Part shown: piece after piece, positions 9,263 through 17,796 of the stretch | Position numbering within the stretch: position 1 is the stretch's first letter | Layout of the letters: every line of letters begins with the position of its first letter | Origin: Bacteroidota bacterium | GTDB taxonomy: Bacteria > Bacteroidota > Bacteroidia > Chitinophagales > Saprospiraceae | Direction: 5' to 3' | Length of the DNA stretch: 64,000 bases | Assembly: GCA_024743405.1 (NCBI GenBank) | Contig: JANSWP010000005.1 | Location: 103,524 to 167,523, forward strand | Notes under the pieces: model-generated | Databases searched by the model: none | What the model was told of the DNA's origin: nothing | What the model saw: the letters and a program-made list of their open reading frames with translations, nothing else | Made by a program: the position numbers and the translations under genes

Positions 9263-10012
9263 ATGCTAGAAAACATAGGAGACAATAATCAAGAAGTAAA
9301 CCATAAAAGACATAATATGAAAAGTTGGAAACGCCTAAGAGGCGAAAACTCTTGGACGATGTTCAAGGTGATTTCAGAATTTGTAGAAGGTTACGAACGC
9401 CTTAATGAAATAGGACCTTGTGTTTCCATATTCGGGTCAGCACGGACAAAGGCGGATAACCCGATTTATAAAAAGACCGTTGATATCGCACGCAGATTGA
9501 CAGAAGAAGGATTTGGAATCATTACGGGTGGAGGTCCAGGTGTTATGGAAGCTGGAAATAAAGGTGCTTCTCTTTATGGAGGTATTTCAGTAGGCTTGAA
9601 TATTAACTTACCATTTGAGCAAAACAATAACATTTATATTGATCGGGAAAATGTACTGAACCATCGCTACTTTTTTGTTCGAAAAGTGATGTTTGTTAAA
9701 TATGCACAAGCATTTGTGGTAATGCCTGGTGGATTTGGAACCATGGATGAATTTTTTGAAGTATTAACTTTGGTTCAAACTGAAAAAATCACACCAATTC
9801 CTATTATTTTAGTGGGCACAAAATTTTGGGGAGGGTTGATGGATTGGATAAAAAATACGCTTCTTGAAGAATACGGAAATATCAGTGCGAAAGATTTGGA
9901 TTTATTTCATGTAGTGGATGAAGTAGAAGATGTAATTGAAATTATTAATTCTTTCTATCCAGAGGATGATTCTGGGGATGGGCAATTAGTTCCGAATTAC
10001 GATATGGATTAA
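9263..10012 (+). CDS. LOG-family (TIGR00730) nucleotide phosphoribohydrolase-like protein
   Basis: 249 residues with a Rossmann-like lysine-decarboxylase/LOG fold. The opening strand reads SIFGSARTK, followed by GGGPGVMEAGNKGA and the family signature PGGFGTMDEFFE. LOG enzymes release a free base from cytokinin riboside 5'-monophosphate; many bacterial members act on AMP or have untested substrates. The protein is soluble, with an N-terminal extension of about 25 residues. An inverted repeat, tcccgatt / aatcggga (9213-9246), lies just before the start. Confidence 0.88.
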   Translation: MLENIGDNNQEVNHKRHNMKSWKRLRGENSWTMFKVISEFVEGYERLNEIGPCVSIFGSARTKADNPIYKKTVDIARRLTEEGFGIITGGGPGVMEAGNKGASLYGGISVGLNINLPFEQNNNIYIDRENVLNHRYFFVRKVMFVKYAQAFVVMPGGFGTMDEFFEVLTLVQTEKITPIPIILVGTKFWGGLMDWIKNTLLEEYGNISAKDLDLFHVVDEVEDVIEIINSFYPEDDSGDGQLVPNYDMD

Positions 10013-10022
10013 ACATTATGAT

Positions 10023-10067
10023 GAGTGATAAGGGATGAGGTTTGAGCAAGCTTATCATTTATCACTC
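10023..10067. repeat. Short intergenic inverted repeat
   Basis: Arms gagtgataa and ttatcactc enclose 27 bases, between the LOG gene and the TPR gene. The strand-symmetric 'gatta/agtga' wording resembles the inverted repeats at 16504-16582 and 28184-28228. It may form a hairpin in the transcript; there is no T-tract. Confidence 0.5.
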
Positions 10068-10088
10068 TATATTTCATCGGGTTATTAA

Positions 10089-10601
10089 ATGTTTTATCAC
10101 AAAATAAGAGTTGGACTCTTTTTTCTTTTCATTGGTTTGGGCATTCTACTGAATATTCAAATAGGGCTTACACCTGCCTGGTATTTGTATGTAACTGCAG
10201 CTATTTTGATGCTTACTCATTTTTTATTTGGGACGGTTTGGACTGCTTTTTCAAAAATGCGAAAAGGTAAAATGATAGAGGCGGAAACGTTACTAAATCA
10301 AATCCGAAGACCGGAATGGTTGGCAAAACGCCCAAAGGCTTATTTTCATTTTATAAAAGGGGTTATTGCGCTTCAAAAAAAGGAATTAGACGAGGGAGCT
10401 ATCTCCCTAAAAAAAGCAGTAGAACTGGGATTGCGAAACGAAACAGATACTGCACTTGCCAATTTAAACCTTGCCCATATTGCTTTTTCCCAAAAAAGGC
10501 ATGTAGAGGCAAAGAAATATCTCCATAATGCAAAGGTCTGCAAAACGGATGATTTGATGATAAAACAAAACTTAAAGCAATTAGAAAGTGCGTTGAAGTA
10601 A
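10089..10601 (+). CDS. Small membrane protein with TPR-like tail
   Basis: 170 residues. Two hydrophobic segments (about 7-23 and 28-50) are followed by a soluble part with helix pairs of TPR character: AEALLNQI-like, AYFHFIKGVIALQKKELDEGAISLKKA, and ANLNLAHIAFSQKRHVEAKKYL. This suggests a membrane-tethered scaffold for protein contacts. It is convergent with the patatin gene, with only 14 bases between the stop codons. No specific function is recognised. Confidence 0.72.
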   Translation: MFYHKIRVGLFFLFIGLGILLNIQIGLTPAWYLYVTAAILMLTHFLFGTVWTAFSKMRKGKMIEAETLLNQIRRPEWLAKRPKAYFHFIKGVIALQKKELDEGAISLKKAVELGLRNETDTALANLNLAHIAFSQKRHVEAKKYLHNAKVCKTDDLMIKQNLKQLESALK

Positions 10602-10615
10602 CCGGATGTGTTATT

Positions 10616-12082
10616 TTAAGTATTAGTCAAAACACTTTTAACTAACTCTAACTCTTCTGCTTCATATTCTTCCAATATTTTATCAAGTATGCGTCCTATT
10701 TTGGTAGTTACTCTAATAGCTTCTAACTTTGGCCAAGTTGCTTTTTCTCCTTTTATAATTAACTCAGCCAATTCTTGATAGGTTAATGGCGAAAGCACTT
10801 TTCTAGGTTTGATAATGCTAAAATCTGCCATAATATTGATGTCGCCAGTATAGTTTTGTTGTACTACTGAATTGATAGTATTGGCAACTAGCGCTAAAGA
10901 GGGAACATATTTAAAAAATCGTTTGGCAATAGAATAGTTGAATTGAGTTGTTTCTTTAATGACTGCCGATCCAAATTTGATCATTGGGGCAATAAACTCA
11001 TTATGATTAGAAGGGTCTTTAATAAAAGGCAGAACGATTGGATTAGTCAAACTGACGATAAAGTGATTGACTCCATATAATCTTGCTAGTCGTTTGGAAG
11101 GTAAATCATTCGATGTAGAGCCATCTATCCATTTTCTGGAAGGTAAATAGGCTTGTATTTTGCCATCCTTATTTTTCGCGAAGAGCGTCGCTGGAGGAAA
11201 AATGCCTGGTATCGCACAAGAAGCCATTAATGCAGAACGTATCAATACATTTGGAGAGGCGACAGAATTTAATAAACGAGATTTTTGTTGTGATCCGTGA
11301 GGAGCAATAGATATGTTGATTTTGCGTCCCGTTCGTTCATAAGCTTCTTGAAAAGTTAAATTGGGGATGAGATTATTAACAAGGGACTCTAAATCTCGAA
11401 TACTCAATGAACTCCGTTTGTCCGCTATGTTTTTGAAAATACTGGCTTCTTGTTCTAATTCCTTGAGTAGAACTTCATTTTCTAGATGAGCTACCAATTC
11501 TTCATCTGTATAAGTGCCAGCGAAAGCTGCAAATATTGAACCCGCACTAGATCCAGAAATAACATCAGGTAACAAATGATATTGGGCAAGTACCTTCAAT
11601 ACACCTGCATGAAAGTTACCTAGTTGTCCACCACCACTTAGCATTAATGCTGAGCGGCCAAAACAATGGCTTGCTCGACGAAAAAAGTCGAGTTTATCTT
11701 CAAAACTAATTTTATCATTATTTTTATCTGCTAAATGAAGGAGACCATCTGCTACTTCATCTACATAATCCACAATTAACTGTTTGGTCCCAAAGAGCGC
11801 CTTTGTATGTAATTGAGGATTACCCATCCCTCCCATATTACCGTGTATTCCTTCATTTAGCGTAAACAATAACCCTTGGTCATCTCCCTTCTCCCGATAA
11901 GCTCGCAATGTCTCTAGGCGAAGATAGATTTCATCATTGTCATATAACTTGCTATAATTTACATTTTTCCAGGCTTCCATCCCTGATGCTTCGTCATGCT
12001 TTAGAGCACATGTTTTCCATTCTTCATAACTATTTGCCTGATTTAATTCTTTCTTGATCTTATTTAACCCTATCGAAAACAT
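10616..12082 (-). CDS. Patatin-like phospholipase with DUF3336-type N-terminal region
   Basis: 488 residues. The N-terminal part (about 1-135) resembles the DUF3336 region found before patatin domains in triacylglycerol lipases of the TGL3/4/5-SDP1 group. The patatin domain (about 140-345) has the oxyanion loop GGGQLGNFHAG (150-160), nucleophile S179 in GSSAG, and the dyad aspartate D320 in DGS. Predicted action is hydrolysis of acyl glycerol or phospholipid esters by a Ser-Asp dyad. There is no signal peptide, so it is cytoplasmic or peripherally membrane-bound. A palindromic element lies upstream. Confidence 0.9.
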   Translation of the reverse strand: MFSIGLNKIKKELNQANSYEEWKTCALKHDEASGMEAWKNVNYSKLYDNDEIYLRLETLRAYREKGDDQGLLFTLNEGIHGNMGGMGNPQLHTKALFGTKQLIVDYVDEVADGLLHLADKNNDKISFEDKLDFFRRASHCFGRSALMLSGGGQLGNFHAGVLKVLAQYHLLPDVISGSSAGSIFAAFAGTYTDEELVAHLENEVLLKELEQEASIFKNIADKRSSLSIRDLESLVNNLIPNLTFQEAYERTGRKINISIAPHGSQQKSRLLNSVASPNVLIRSALMASCAIPGIFPPATLFAKNKDGKIQAYLPSRKWIDGSTSNDLPSKRLARLYGVNHFIVSLTNPIVLPFIKDPSNHNEFIAPMIKFGSAVIKETTQFNYSIAKRFFKYVPSLALVANTINSVVQQNYTGDINIMADFSIIKPRKVLSPLTYQELAELIIKGEKATWPKLEAIRVTTKIGRILDKILEEYEAEELELVKSVLTNT

Positions 12083-12202
12083 ATTAGCTAGATTTTATGG
12101 TTTTAATTTGATCTGAAATGATGCCTGATAATTGAGTGGGTGGTGTTCTAAGATGGTCTTTAGGAATGTATAGTTATTTGATCCTCATTCCTGAAATTTA
12201 TC

Positions 12203-12368
12203 TAAGGGAGTAGGAAACAAATAACCTACCCATTTCACTTGCTCTTTTTCCTTCATTTTTCGTTAAAAATACTCATCATACCTATTGATATGTCTGCGTT
12301 TTTTGCCTCGACTGAATAAAAAATAGCTGTGCAAAATTTGGGTACCTTATTTATTTCCTACTCCCTAA
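12203..12368 (+). repeat. Palindromic intergenic element, copy B
   Basis: Outer arms taagggagtaggaaa and tttcctactccctaa. The core has cgttaaaaatactc, an inner hairpin and gcgttttttgcctcgactgaat. The right arm overlaps the 3' end of the DUF192 gene and supplies its last codons (V-R-E-TAG). Same subgroup as copies A, C, D and F. Confidence 0.9.
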
Positions 12369-13023
12369 CTACTTCAAAGTCAAATATATCTCCAACCTTT
12401 ATTCCATTTTTTTGACAATATCCTGCAACTACCTCAATCACATAAAGTGCGGGCTCCGTAGGTGGTAAAGAACGTTCAGAGAAAGGCTCGGTATTTTGGT
12501 GAATGGTGATAATCTCTTTGTTTTCATTTGTAAAAATGATATCCAAGGAGATATGAGTATTTTTCATCCAAAAGCCAGTTGTAGGGTCATTTTTATCGAA
12601 CATAAAAAGCATTCCCTGGTTTTCGTCCATACTTTTTCGATGCATAAGACCACTCATTCTTTGGCTTTCGTCATCTGCAATTTCGATCTCTATTTTGGTG
12701 ATTTGCGCTCCATTTTCACCACGTATAAATGATAATTCACCTTCTTTTTGAAAAACAGGCTCAACGATAGCAGGTGTTGTATTTGCTGAAGAAATATCTG
12801 GTCGAGGCTTAGGTTTGGAAGGTAAATTAGGAATAACCAAACCAATTAGACCTAAAATCATGACCGCAATGATAGCCCATTGCCCTGTAGTCATTTTAGA
12901 CTTTCGACGACGAGTCCTATTCTTTTTTAGTTCATTAGCTTTTTCTACGCTCTTTTTTGTTTTAGCTTTTTTGTACGACATTTCTTTAATGATTGCAAGT
13001 TTGATGTTCATGTATTCATTCAA
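12358..13023 (-). CDS. Membrane-anchored DUF192 protein
   Basis: 221 residues. A basic cytoplasmic N-terminus, one membrane segment (about residues 46-65), a linker, and a DUF192 domain (about 98-220) recognised by RMSGLMHRKSMDENQGMLFMF, the WMKNT motif and the closing GxxxGD. DUF192 proteins are small beta-barrel folds of unsettled function. An in-frame ATG at 12979-12981 (MSYKKAKTKK) is an equally good start. The final codons come from palindromic element B. Confidence 0.85.
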   Translation of the reverse strand: MNEYMNIKLAIIKEMSYKKAKTKKSVEKANELKKNRTRRRKSKMTTGQWAIIAVMILGLIGLVIPNLPSKPKPRPDISSANTTPAIVEPVFQKEGELSFIRGENGAQITKIEIEIADDESQRMSGLMHRKSMDENQGMLFMFDKNDPTTGFWMKNTHISLDIIFTNENKEIITIHQNTEPFSERSLPPTEPALYVIEVVAGYCQKNGIKVGDIFDFEVVRE

Positions 13024-13430
13024 GACTAAAAAGTTTGAATGATTTCAGTACACAAAAATAGCCTTTTCAATCACATTTCCTCCACTCAATCCAATTCAAA
13101 AAGAACTAGTGAAATGAGTAGATTAATATTTTCAGCTCTTCGACAAATCTCGTGGAAAAGTAAAATCTATCCAAGTACCATATTTTCGAAAGCCTTTAAA
13201 TGATTATGGAACACTTAAGAATTTTATTCGTTGATAATCAGTCGAAAAATCTATCGAGTCCGACAAAAAAAGAGTTGTGCAAAGGTCGAGGAAGCATAGG
13301 TGTTTCAATGGATGAACCTTAAGATCAAGGCAAGAATTTTGATCTAAAGGGAGAAGAGAAAGGATTTAAATAAAATGATGATCTGAAAAAAGGAGACGAA
13401 GGTAATAACCGAGGATCTTAGCTTCAAATA
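13024..13430. other. Intergenic region without recognisable gene
   Basis: About 400 bases between two minus-strand genes. I see no coding frame with protein-like composition and no clear promoter motif. It is A- and G-rich on the plus strand in its second half. Confidence 0.4.
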
Positions 13431-13468
13431 CTCAGTTCCCAGTTAGTAGTTTAAAACTGGGAACTGAG
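13431..13468. repeat. Perfect 14-bp inverted repeat 3' of lipoprotein gene
   Basis: Arms ctcagttcccagtt and aactgggaactgag around a 10-base loop, ending 8 bases before the lipoprotein stop codon (minus strand). It could be a transcript-end hairpin, but no T-tract follows on the minus strand. The cagtt-based wording recurs at 60161-60208. Confidence 0.7.
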
Positions 13469-13476
13469 GGCTTATA

Positions 13477-14163
13477 TTATTTTAATTCTTCCAAGTCATC
13501 TTGGATATCATCGAAAGCCGATTTTAATTTACGTAAAGAAACATTTTTACCTTTCAAAGTCACCAGAAAACGATCATAGCAACCTGCTACTAATTCGTAT
13601 TCTTCCCGATCAGGATCATATTTTTCAATCACTTTATGACCATTTACTTCTGCTATTCTTTCGAAACCGCCATTGGCAGTTTCTTTATCTACGTCAATTT
13701 TTGCCCAATCAGATAATTTTGAGAAAAATAGTCCCATGCCACCTCCATCAACAATAGCGACTTCAATTTTTTGATCATCATCTTCATATGTTGCTTTGGC
13801 AGCGGTCACATTTAGACCGAAAGCACCACTTTTTTCTGAAGAACTCTCCGTTTGTTTAATCCAATCGATTCGTTTTGGTAATATTTTTTTCAAATCACGT
13901 GAATCAACAGTTTCAATTTTTTCACCATTATCGTTATCAATATTGACATCAATATTGATGTTATCTAATGCCTTCCCAACTTCATCAAGAGCTTTTTTTA
14001 AATCGTCCTTATTTTCAATCTTAATGTCTACGTTCTCTCCCGCTTTTGTATCAATTTTAATGGAAACATTTTCATTATCATCTTTTGTAGTTTCAATCGT
14101 ACAGGCAGAAAGACTGAGTGCAACTAAAAATGCGGCAAAAGAAAATAAAGGGAAATTTTTCAT
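13477..14163 (-). CDS. Lipoprotein of unknown function
   Basis: 228 residues. A lipoprotein signal with lipobox LSAC puts the lipidated cysteine at residue 21. The following 60 residues are rich in Asp, Asn, Lys and Ile with internally repetitive wording (repeated IKI/VDIKIEN/NIDVNIDND patterns), then a folded alpha/beta part of about 150 residues. I do not recognise a family. Membrane attachment follows from the lipobox; inner or outer membrane cannot be decided. Confidence 0.75.
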   Translation of the reverse strand: MKNFPLFSFAAFLVALSLSACTIETTKDDNENVSIKIDTKAGENVDIKIENKDDLKKALDEVGKALDNINIDVNIDNDNGEKIETVDSRDLKKILPKRIDWIKQTESSSEKSGAFGLNVTAAKATYEDDDQKIEVAIVDGGGMGLFFSKLSDWAKIDVDKETANGGFERIAEVNGHKVIEKYDPDREEYELVAGCYDRFLVTLKGKNVSLRKLKSAFDDIQDDLEELK

Positions 14164-14345
14164 AAGAATTATTTTGATGAATATTTTGTAGGAAAATATC
14201 GAACAGTAGGGTGAAGGCGGTTCAATATTTTCTACAAAATTTTAGTAAAGCAAGCAATTAGAAGGGAAAAAAGAAGGCGTGCTATTTTCGTCGGCAAAAA
14301 TTATATTTTTCTCGACAGAATTAGAGCGTAATTAAAAAACATTAA

Positions 14346-14500
14346 GAGTATGTCTAAAAATTTTACAAATTGAGAATCAATGATTTATGGTTCTGGCGAT
14401 AAATTATTAAAGGAGTTTGCCGAGGCAAATGACCGCAATAATTTGAAAGACAGGTTCATAAAGCGTTGGTTTTTAGGAAGTAAAAATTTAGACATACTCT
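14346..14500. repeat. Candidate MITE-like element with AGAGTATGTCTAAA ends
   Basis: 155 bp bounded by agagtatgtctaaaaatttt (left) and the matching inverted end (right). Inside is a second, imperfect inverted repeat around gtttgccgaggcaaatg. It holds no coding frame. A solitary copy of one end is at 25553-25568. The ends differ from the palindromic element family A-K, so I treat it as a separate, non-autonomous element. Confidence 0.6.
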
Positions 14501-14519
14501 AACTTAAAGCGGAAAAGGT

Positions 14520-14909
14520 TTAATATCTATCATTTTTAAATCCATCGATATTTCGGCGTTCTTTTTTGGTAGGTCTTCCCGAACCTCTTTCCCGCATTTC
14601 TGGTCGTCCTTTTCCAATGAACCAATCATTATATTTGTTTAATTCTTCTTCTGGCGTCAGATTTTCGTAACACGTGATTGCAATAGGTGCGCCGACTCTT
14701 TTTTCAATTAAATCAATAACTTTAAATTCTAAATTGAATCCGCCTTTATTAACTTTAACGAGGGCTTCTCTTTCTACTAAAAAAGAGGGTTTAACGGAAA
14801 CATCATTAATTCTTACCTTACTAGACTTACAAGCATCGGTTGCCATGGTTCTCGATTTGAATATCCGAACACTCCATAGCCATTTGTCTATTCTTACTTT
14901 TTTTAACAT
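14520..14909 (-). CDS. S4-domain RNA-binding protein (Hsp15/HslR-like)
   Basis: 129 residues. The S4 domain (about residues 3-65) starts RIDKWLWSVRIFKSRTMATDAC, close to the Hsp15 pattern, with a basic C-terminal tail (GRPTKKERR). Hsp15 binds the 50S subunit carrying a stalled nascent chain. The match is to the family; whether this protein does the same job is inference. The upstream gene ppk2 is on the same strand, 37 bases away. Confidence 0.85.
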   Translation of the reverse strand: MLKKVRIDKWLWSVRIFKSRTMATDACKSSKVRINDVSVKPSFLVEREALVKVNKGGFNLEFKVIDLIEKRVGAPIAITCYENLTPEEELNKYNDWFIGKGRPEMRERGSGRPTKKERRNIDGFKNDRY

Positions 14910-14946
14910 CTTTTGTATTTTTACAAAAAAAATCTATATAGTCGAA

Positions 14947-15705
14947 TTAATCCTCTTCTAGTGACGGCCATTCCATTGGCAACGTTTCAAGTCTTTCAAC
15001 TATGGCTTTCGATATCAAGTAATCTCTATACCATCGCTCATCTACTGGTACAATTTGCCAAGGAGTTCGACAATTATTTAGTACATCCTCGTAACAACGC
15101 ATATACTCTTCCCAATGTTCCCGTTCTCTCCAATCATTAGAATTATGTTTCCAGTTTTTGTCTCGTTCATCGATTCTTTGCTGTAATTCAATTTCTTGCT
15201 GGTCGTAAGAAAGGTGTAAAAAAAACTTAAAAAGGATCGTATTATTATCAAATTGAATCAAATCTTCAAAGGAATTAATGGCATCCATTCGTTTGTCTAC
15301 CTTTTCTTCATCAATCCATTTATGAACTCTTTGTATCAATACATCTTCATAATGAGAGCGATTAAAAACTTTAATCTCGCCTTTTCCAGGACATTGTTTA
15401 TGGACTCTCCACAAAAAGTCATGTGCAAATTCTTCTTCTGTTGGCTTTTTGAATGAATAGACGCTGATACCATCATGGGTGCAGTATTTTAGAACATTTT
15501 TAACTGCTCCATCTTTCCCACTTGCATCCATTCCTTGAAAAATAATTAGGATGGCATACTTTTTTTCTGCTCTAATTAAAGCATGAAAGTCAGCAATCTG
15601 TTTAGCGTATTTTTTGGTTTTTTCCTCAATTTCTTTTTTGGAAAGTCCTTTTGGTGGTCTAGTTGATATATCCGTAAGCTTAATCATGGTTTTTATGTTT
15701 TTCAA
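14947..15705 (-). CDS. Polyphosphate kinase 2 family protein
   Basis: 252 residues, the single-domain PPK2 form. Walker A-like FQGMDASGKDG at 56-66; the Walker B/lid region FNRSHYEDVL is present; DERWYRDYLIS is near the C terminus. The enzyme moves phosphate between polyphosphate and nucleotides; the NMP/NDP preference cannot be fixed from sequence. A -7 box at 15722-15729 leaves only about 9 bases of leader before the first ATG, so the second ATG (residue 7, MIKLTDIS) at 15685-15687 may be the real start. Confidence 0.92.
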   Translation of the reverse strand: MKNIKTMIKLTDISTRPPKGLSKKEIEEKTKKYAKQIADFHALIRAEKKYAILIIFQGMDASGKDGAVKNVLKYCTHDGISVYSFKKPTEEEFAHDFLWRVHKQCPGKGEIKVFNRSHYEDVLIQRVHKWIDEEKVDKRMDAINSFEDLIQFDNNTILFKFFLHLSYDQQEIELQQRIDERDKNWKHNSNDWREREHWEEYMRCYEDVLNNCRTPWQIVPVDERWYRDYLISKAIVERLETLPMEWPSLEED

Positions 15706-15721
15706 AGGTTTTGATACATCA

Positions 15722-15729
15722 CAAAGCTA
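15722..15729 (-). promoter_or_regulatory. -7 box candidate for ppk2
   Basis: TAGCTTTG on the minus strand fits the Bacteroidota TAnnTTTG consensus and lies just upstream of the ppk2 start. I did not find a clear -33 TTG. Confidence 0.45.
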
Positions 15730-15918
15730 CAATGTTTCATTTTCTAACCCCCTTAATCGTTAATTAAATTTCAACACATCACCTATATTGAGGGATTCGT
15801 CACCTTTTACTTTTCTGTACCTATTTGAAATACTACTTTTATAAATATTCTGAAAGAACACGCTTCTCATTTTTTGTTTACAATCCCAATCAATTAATAA
15901 TTTAATGATGGAGGAATT

Positions 15919-15958
15919 GGTTTATCGGGTCGAAGTTCGCTTCACTGCCCGATAAACC
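15919..15958 (+). terminator. Hairpin with T-tract in the 15706-16046 gap
   Basis: Arms ggtttatcggg / cccgataaacc enclose about 18 bases and are followed by ctttttc on the plus strand. No plus-strand gene is visible upstream, so it may mark the end of an unseen small transcript or be a decayed repeat. Confidence 0.45.
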
Positions 15959-15990
15959 CTTTTTCAGAATTTTTTAAACATCAATAAACA

Positions 15991-16027
15991 GAAAAAGCCA
16001 ATCTCCCATAAGGGTGATTGGCTTTTT
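15991..16027 (-). terminator. Terminator of the rpsF-rpsR-rplI operon
   Basis: Stem aaaaagccaatc / gattggcttttt, 20 bases past the rplI stop on the minus strand, with T-runs on both strands. Confidence 0.88.
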
Positions 16028-16046
16028 ACTTAGATAGTAAATCTAA

Positions 16047-16490
16047 TTATTCTTCCACAACTTCAAACTTAATAGTAGACTCTACTTCAGGATGAAGATT
16101 TACAGTTGCTGTATAGGTTCCCAAAGTTTTTACCTCAGGAATGTCAATGATTTTACGATCAACTTCTACTTCTAGTTGATCCAATAATGCTTGAGCCAAT
16201 TGGATATTGGTCACACTACCAAAGATTTTACCAGAAGTACCTGCTTTTGCTCCAATTTTTAATAACGAATCGTTGAGCTTGGCAGCGATAACTTTGTATT
16301 CATCTAACGATTTAGCTAAACGAGCTGCCTCCCGTCGTCGGTAATCTTCCAAACGACGCATATTAGTATCATTGGCAATTAATGCCTTTTTTTGAGGAAT
16401 TAGGTAGTTACGAGCATAGCCGTTTTTTACTGAAACGACTTCGAATTTACCACCTACCTTATCTATATTTTGAAGAAGTATTATATTCAT
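16047..16490 (-). CDS. rplI: 50S ribosomal protein L9
   Basis: 147 residues, the usual length. The N-terminal L9 domain shows the signature MNIILLQNIDKVGGKFEVVS and GYARNYLIPQKKA, then a long helix (about 40-78) and the C-terminal domain with GKIFGSVTN. Part of the large ribosomal subunit near the L1 stalk. Last gene of the rpsF-rpsR-rplI run; an inverted repeat lies in the 96-base gap before it. Confidence 0.97.
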   Translation of the reverse strand: MNIILLQNIDKVGGKFEVVSVKNGYARNYLIPQKKALIANDTNMRRLEDYRRREAARLAKSLDEYKVIAAKLNDSLLKIGAKAGTSGKIFGSVTNIQLAQALLDQLEVEVDRKIIDIPEVKTLGTYTATVNLHPEVESTIKFEVVEE

Positions 16491-16503
16491 CTTTCAAAGG
16501 TGA

Positions 16504-16582
16504 TTAGTGATTTGAGATTGATGATTAGGAATTAAAGACACCATATTTTTGTTGTCAATAGTTACTAATGACCAATCACTAA
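16504..16582. repeat. Inverted repeat between rpsR and rplI
   Basis: Arms ttagtgatt and aatcactaa, 61 bases apart, inside the ribosomal operon. It could fold in the mRNA between the two genes; without a T-tract it is not a standard terminator. Confidence 0.5.
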
Positions 16583-16586
16583 CTAG

Positions 16587-16853
16587 TTATTTCAACAAAT
16601 CTGTTACGTATGGTAGCAATGCAAGGTGTCTTGCTCTTTTTACTGCTGTTGAAACTTTTCGTTGATATTTTAAAGAGTTACCCGTAATACGACGTGGTAA
16701 AACTTTTCCTTGTCCATTGACAAATTGAACCAAAAAATCAGAATCTTTATAATCAATATGTTTGATTCCAAATTTTTTGAAGCGACAATATTTTTGACGC
16801 TTGGAACCGATATTCGGATTACTTAAGAATTTTATATCGTCTCTAGAAGCCAT
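16587..16853 (-). CDS. rpsR: 30S ribosomal protein S18
   Basis: 88 residues. Core [20 protein letters not shown] and the signature [29 protein letters not shown]. It pairs with S6 on the 30S platform, and its gene lies directly downstream of rpsF as in most bacteria. Confidence 0.97.
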   Translation of the reverse strand: MASRDDIKFLSNPNIGSKRQKYCRFKKFGIKHIDYKDSDFLVQFVNGQGKVLPRRITGNSLKYQRKVSTAVKRARHLALLPYVTDLLK

Positions 16854-16912
16854 ATTATTAATATTGAATAGTTAAATAATTAGGTAAATGAGAATAGAAA
16901 CCTTGAGGCGCT

Positions 16913-17608
16913 CTATTCTTCTTCACCACTTCCACTTTGTGAAGATGCAACTCTTCCACCTTTAAGATCTTCTTGCCAAGCTTTCAATTTGTCCCAATCT
17001 CCAGCAGCAGCCAATTCAGCTTGCTTTGACCAAGTTGTTGGATCTTGGTTTTGAAATCTATCAGCATCAATTTCAAGTAAAATCTCCTTAATCCTTTCAG
17101 GTGTTTTAGCTGCTAGCATAGCAAAAGTGGAAATTCCATAACCTTTCAAGGCTTCAGAAACCTTAGGTCCAATTCCTTCAATGCGCTTTAAGTTATCACC
17201 ATGAGGCTGATTGGCTTTTTGAGCCTTTTTTTGAGCAGCTTCTTGTTGCTCTCGCATCTTCGTTCTTTTGGCTTTGCCAATAACACCTTCTCGTTTATTC
17301 TTGTTGTATTCTACACCAAATTTGTCTAGCTTAACCGTCAAGAAACGCATAATTCGTTCATCTCGACGTAAAGACAATTCCATTGGGTCTACTACTACAC
17401 CGTTTTCAGTTTCGAATTCGATACAATAGTAAATACCAGTTGTTCTGCGATTAATAGGGTAAGCCAACTGGCGTAGTCCCATTTCATCAACAGCAACGAT
17501 TTTGCAACCTTCACTTTGAAGACGATCAACATAAGTTTGAGCCGTACCTTTGATTTCATCACCTGTCAAGACAGGATCAACGATGAAGGTAACTTCATAA
17601 TTTCGCAT
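16913..17608 (-). CDS. rpsF: 30S ribosomal protein S6 with C-terminal helix-hairpin-helix extension
   Basis: 231 residues against about 95-140 for ordinary S6. Residues 1-105 are a normal S6 fold (MRNYEVTFIVDP, RRTTGIYYCIEFET, RRDERIMRFL). A basic Lys/Gln-rich linker (105-135) leads to a helix-hairpin-helix module (about 138-180, LKRIEGIGPKVSEAL) and a short conserved piece with DPTTWSKQAELAAAGDWDKL. The same module occurs on other Bacteroidota proteins (from memory of the family, for example extended L21), so it is a shuffled domain that may bind nucleic acid. First gene of the operon; promoter at 17714-17743. Confidence 0.95.
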   Translation of the reverse strand: MRNYEVTFIVDPVLTGDEIKGTAQTYVDRLQSEGCKIVAVDEMGLRQLAYPINRRTTGIYYCIEFETENGVVVDPMELSLRRDERIMRFLTVKLDKFGVEYNKNKREGVIGKAKRTKMREQQEAAQKKAQKANQPHGDNLKRIEGIGPKVSEALKGYGISTFAMLAAKTPERIKEILLEIDADRFQNQDPTTWSKQAELAAAGDWDKLKAWQEDLKGGRVASSQSGSGEEE

Positions 17609-17713
17609 GTAATTATCGGATTTTTATTTTCCGGCTTGCCGTTACGGACTTTGATTATAGGTTCAAAATCATGGAAATTCGCAACGAAAAACAACGGATT
17701 TTTAAAAGAGGCA

Positions 17714-17743
17714 CAAAGGTACAAAAAAAGCCTCATTCAACAA
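17714..17743 (-). promoter_or_regulatory. Promoter of rpsF-rpsR-rplI
   Basis: On the minus strand, TTGTTG is followed after about 17 bases by TACCTTTG (17714-17721), fitting TTG-N(17-20)-TAnnTTTG. Expected leader is about 100 nt before rpsF. The promoter overlaps the terminator of iscA (17724-17758), so the same bases end one transcript and start the next. Confidence 0.65.
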
Positions 17744-17758
17744 GTGAATGAGGCTTTT
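17724..17758 (-). terminator. Terminator of the isc run
   Basis: Stem aaaagcctcattca / tgaatgaggctttt with a 5-base loop and a T-run on the minus strand, about 40 bases past the iscA stop. Confidence 0.88.
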
Positions 17759-17796
17759 AAATTTTATAAAAGCTTTGAGTTTTTAATAAAAGCCTC

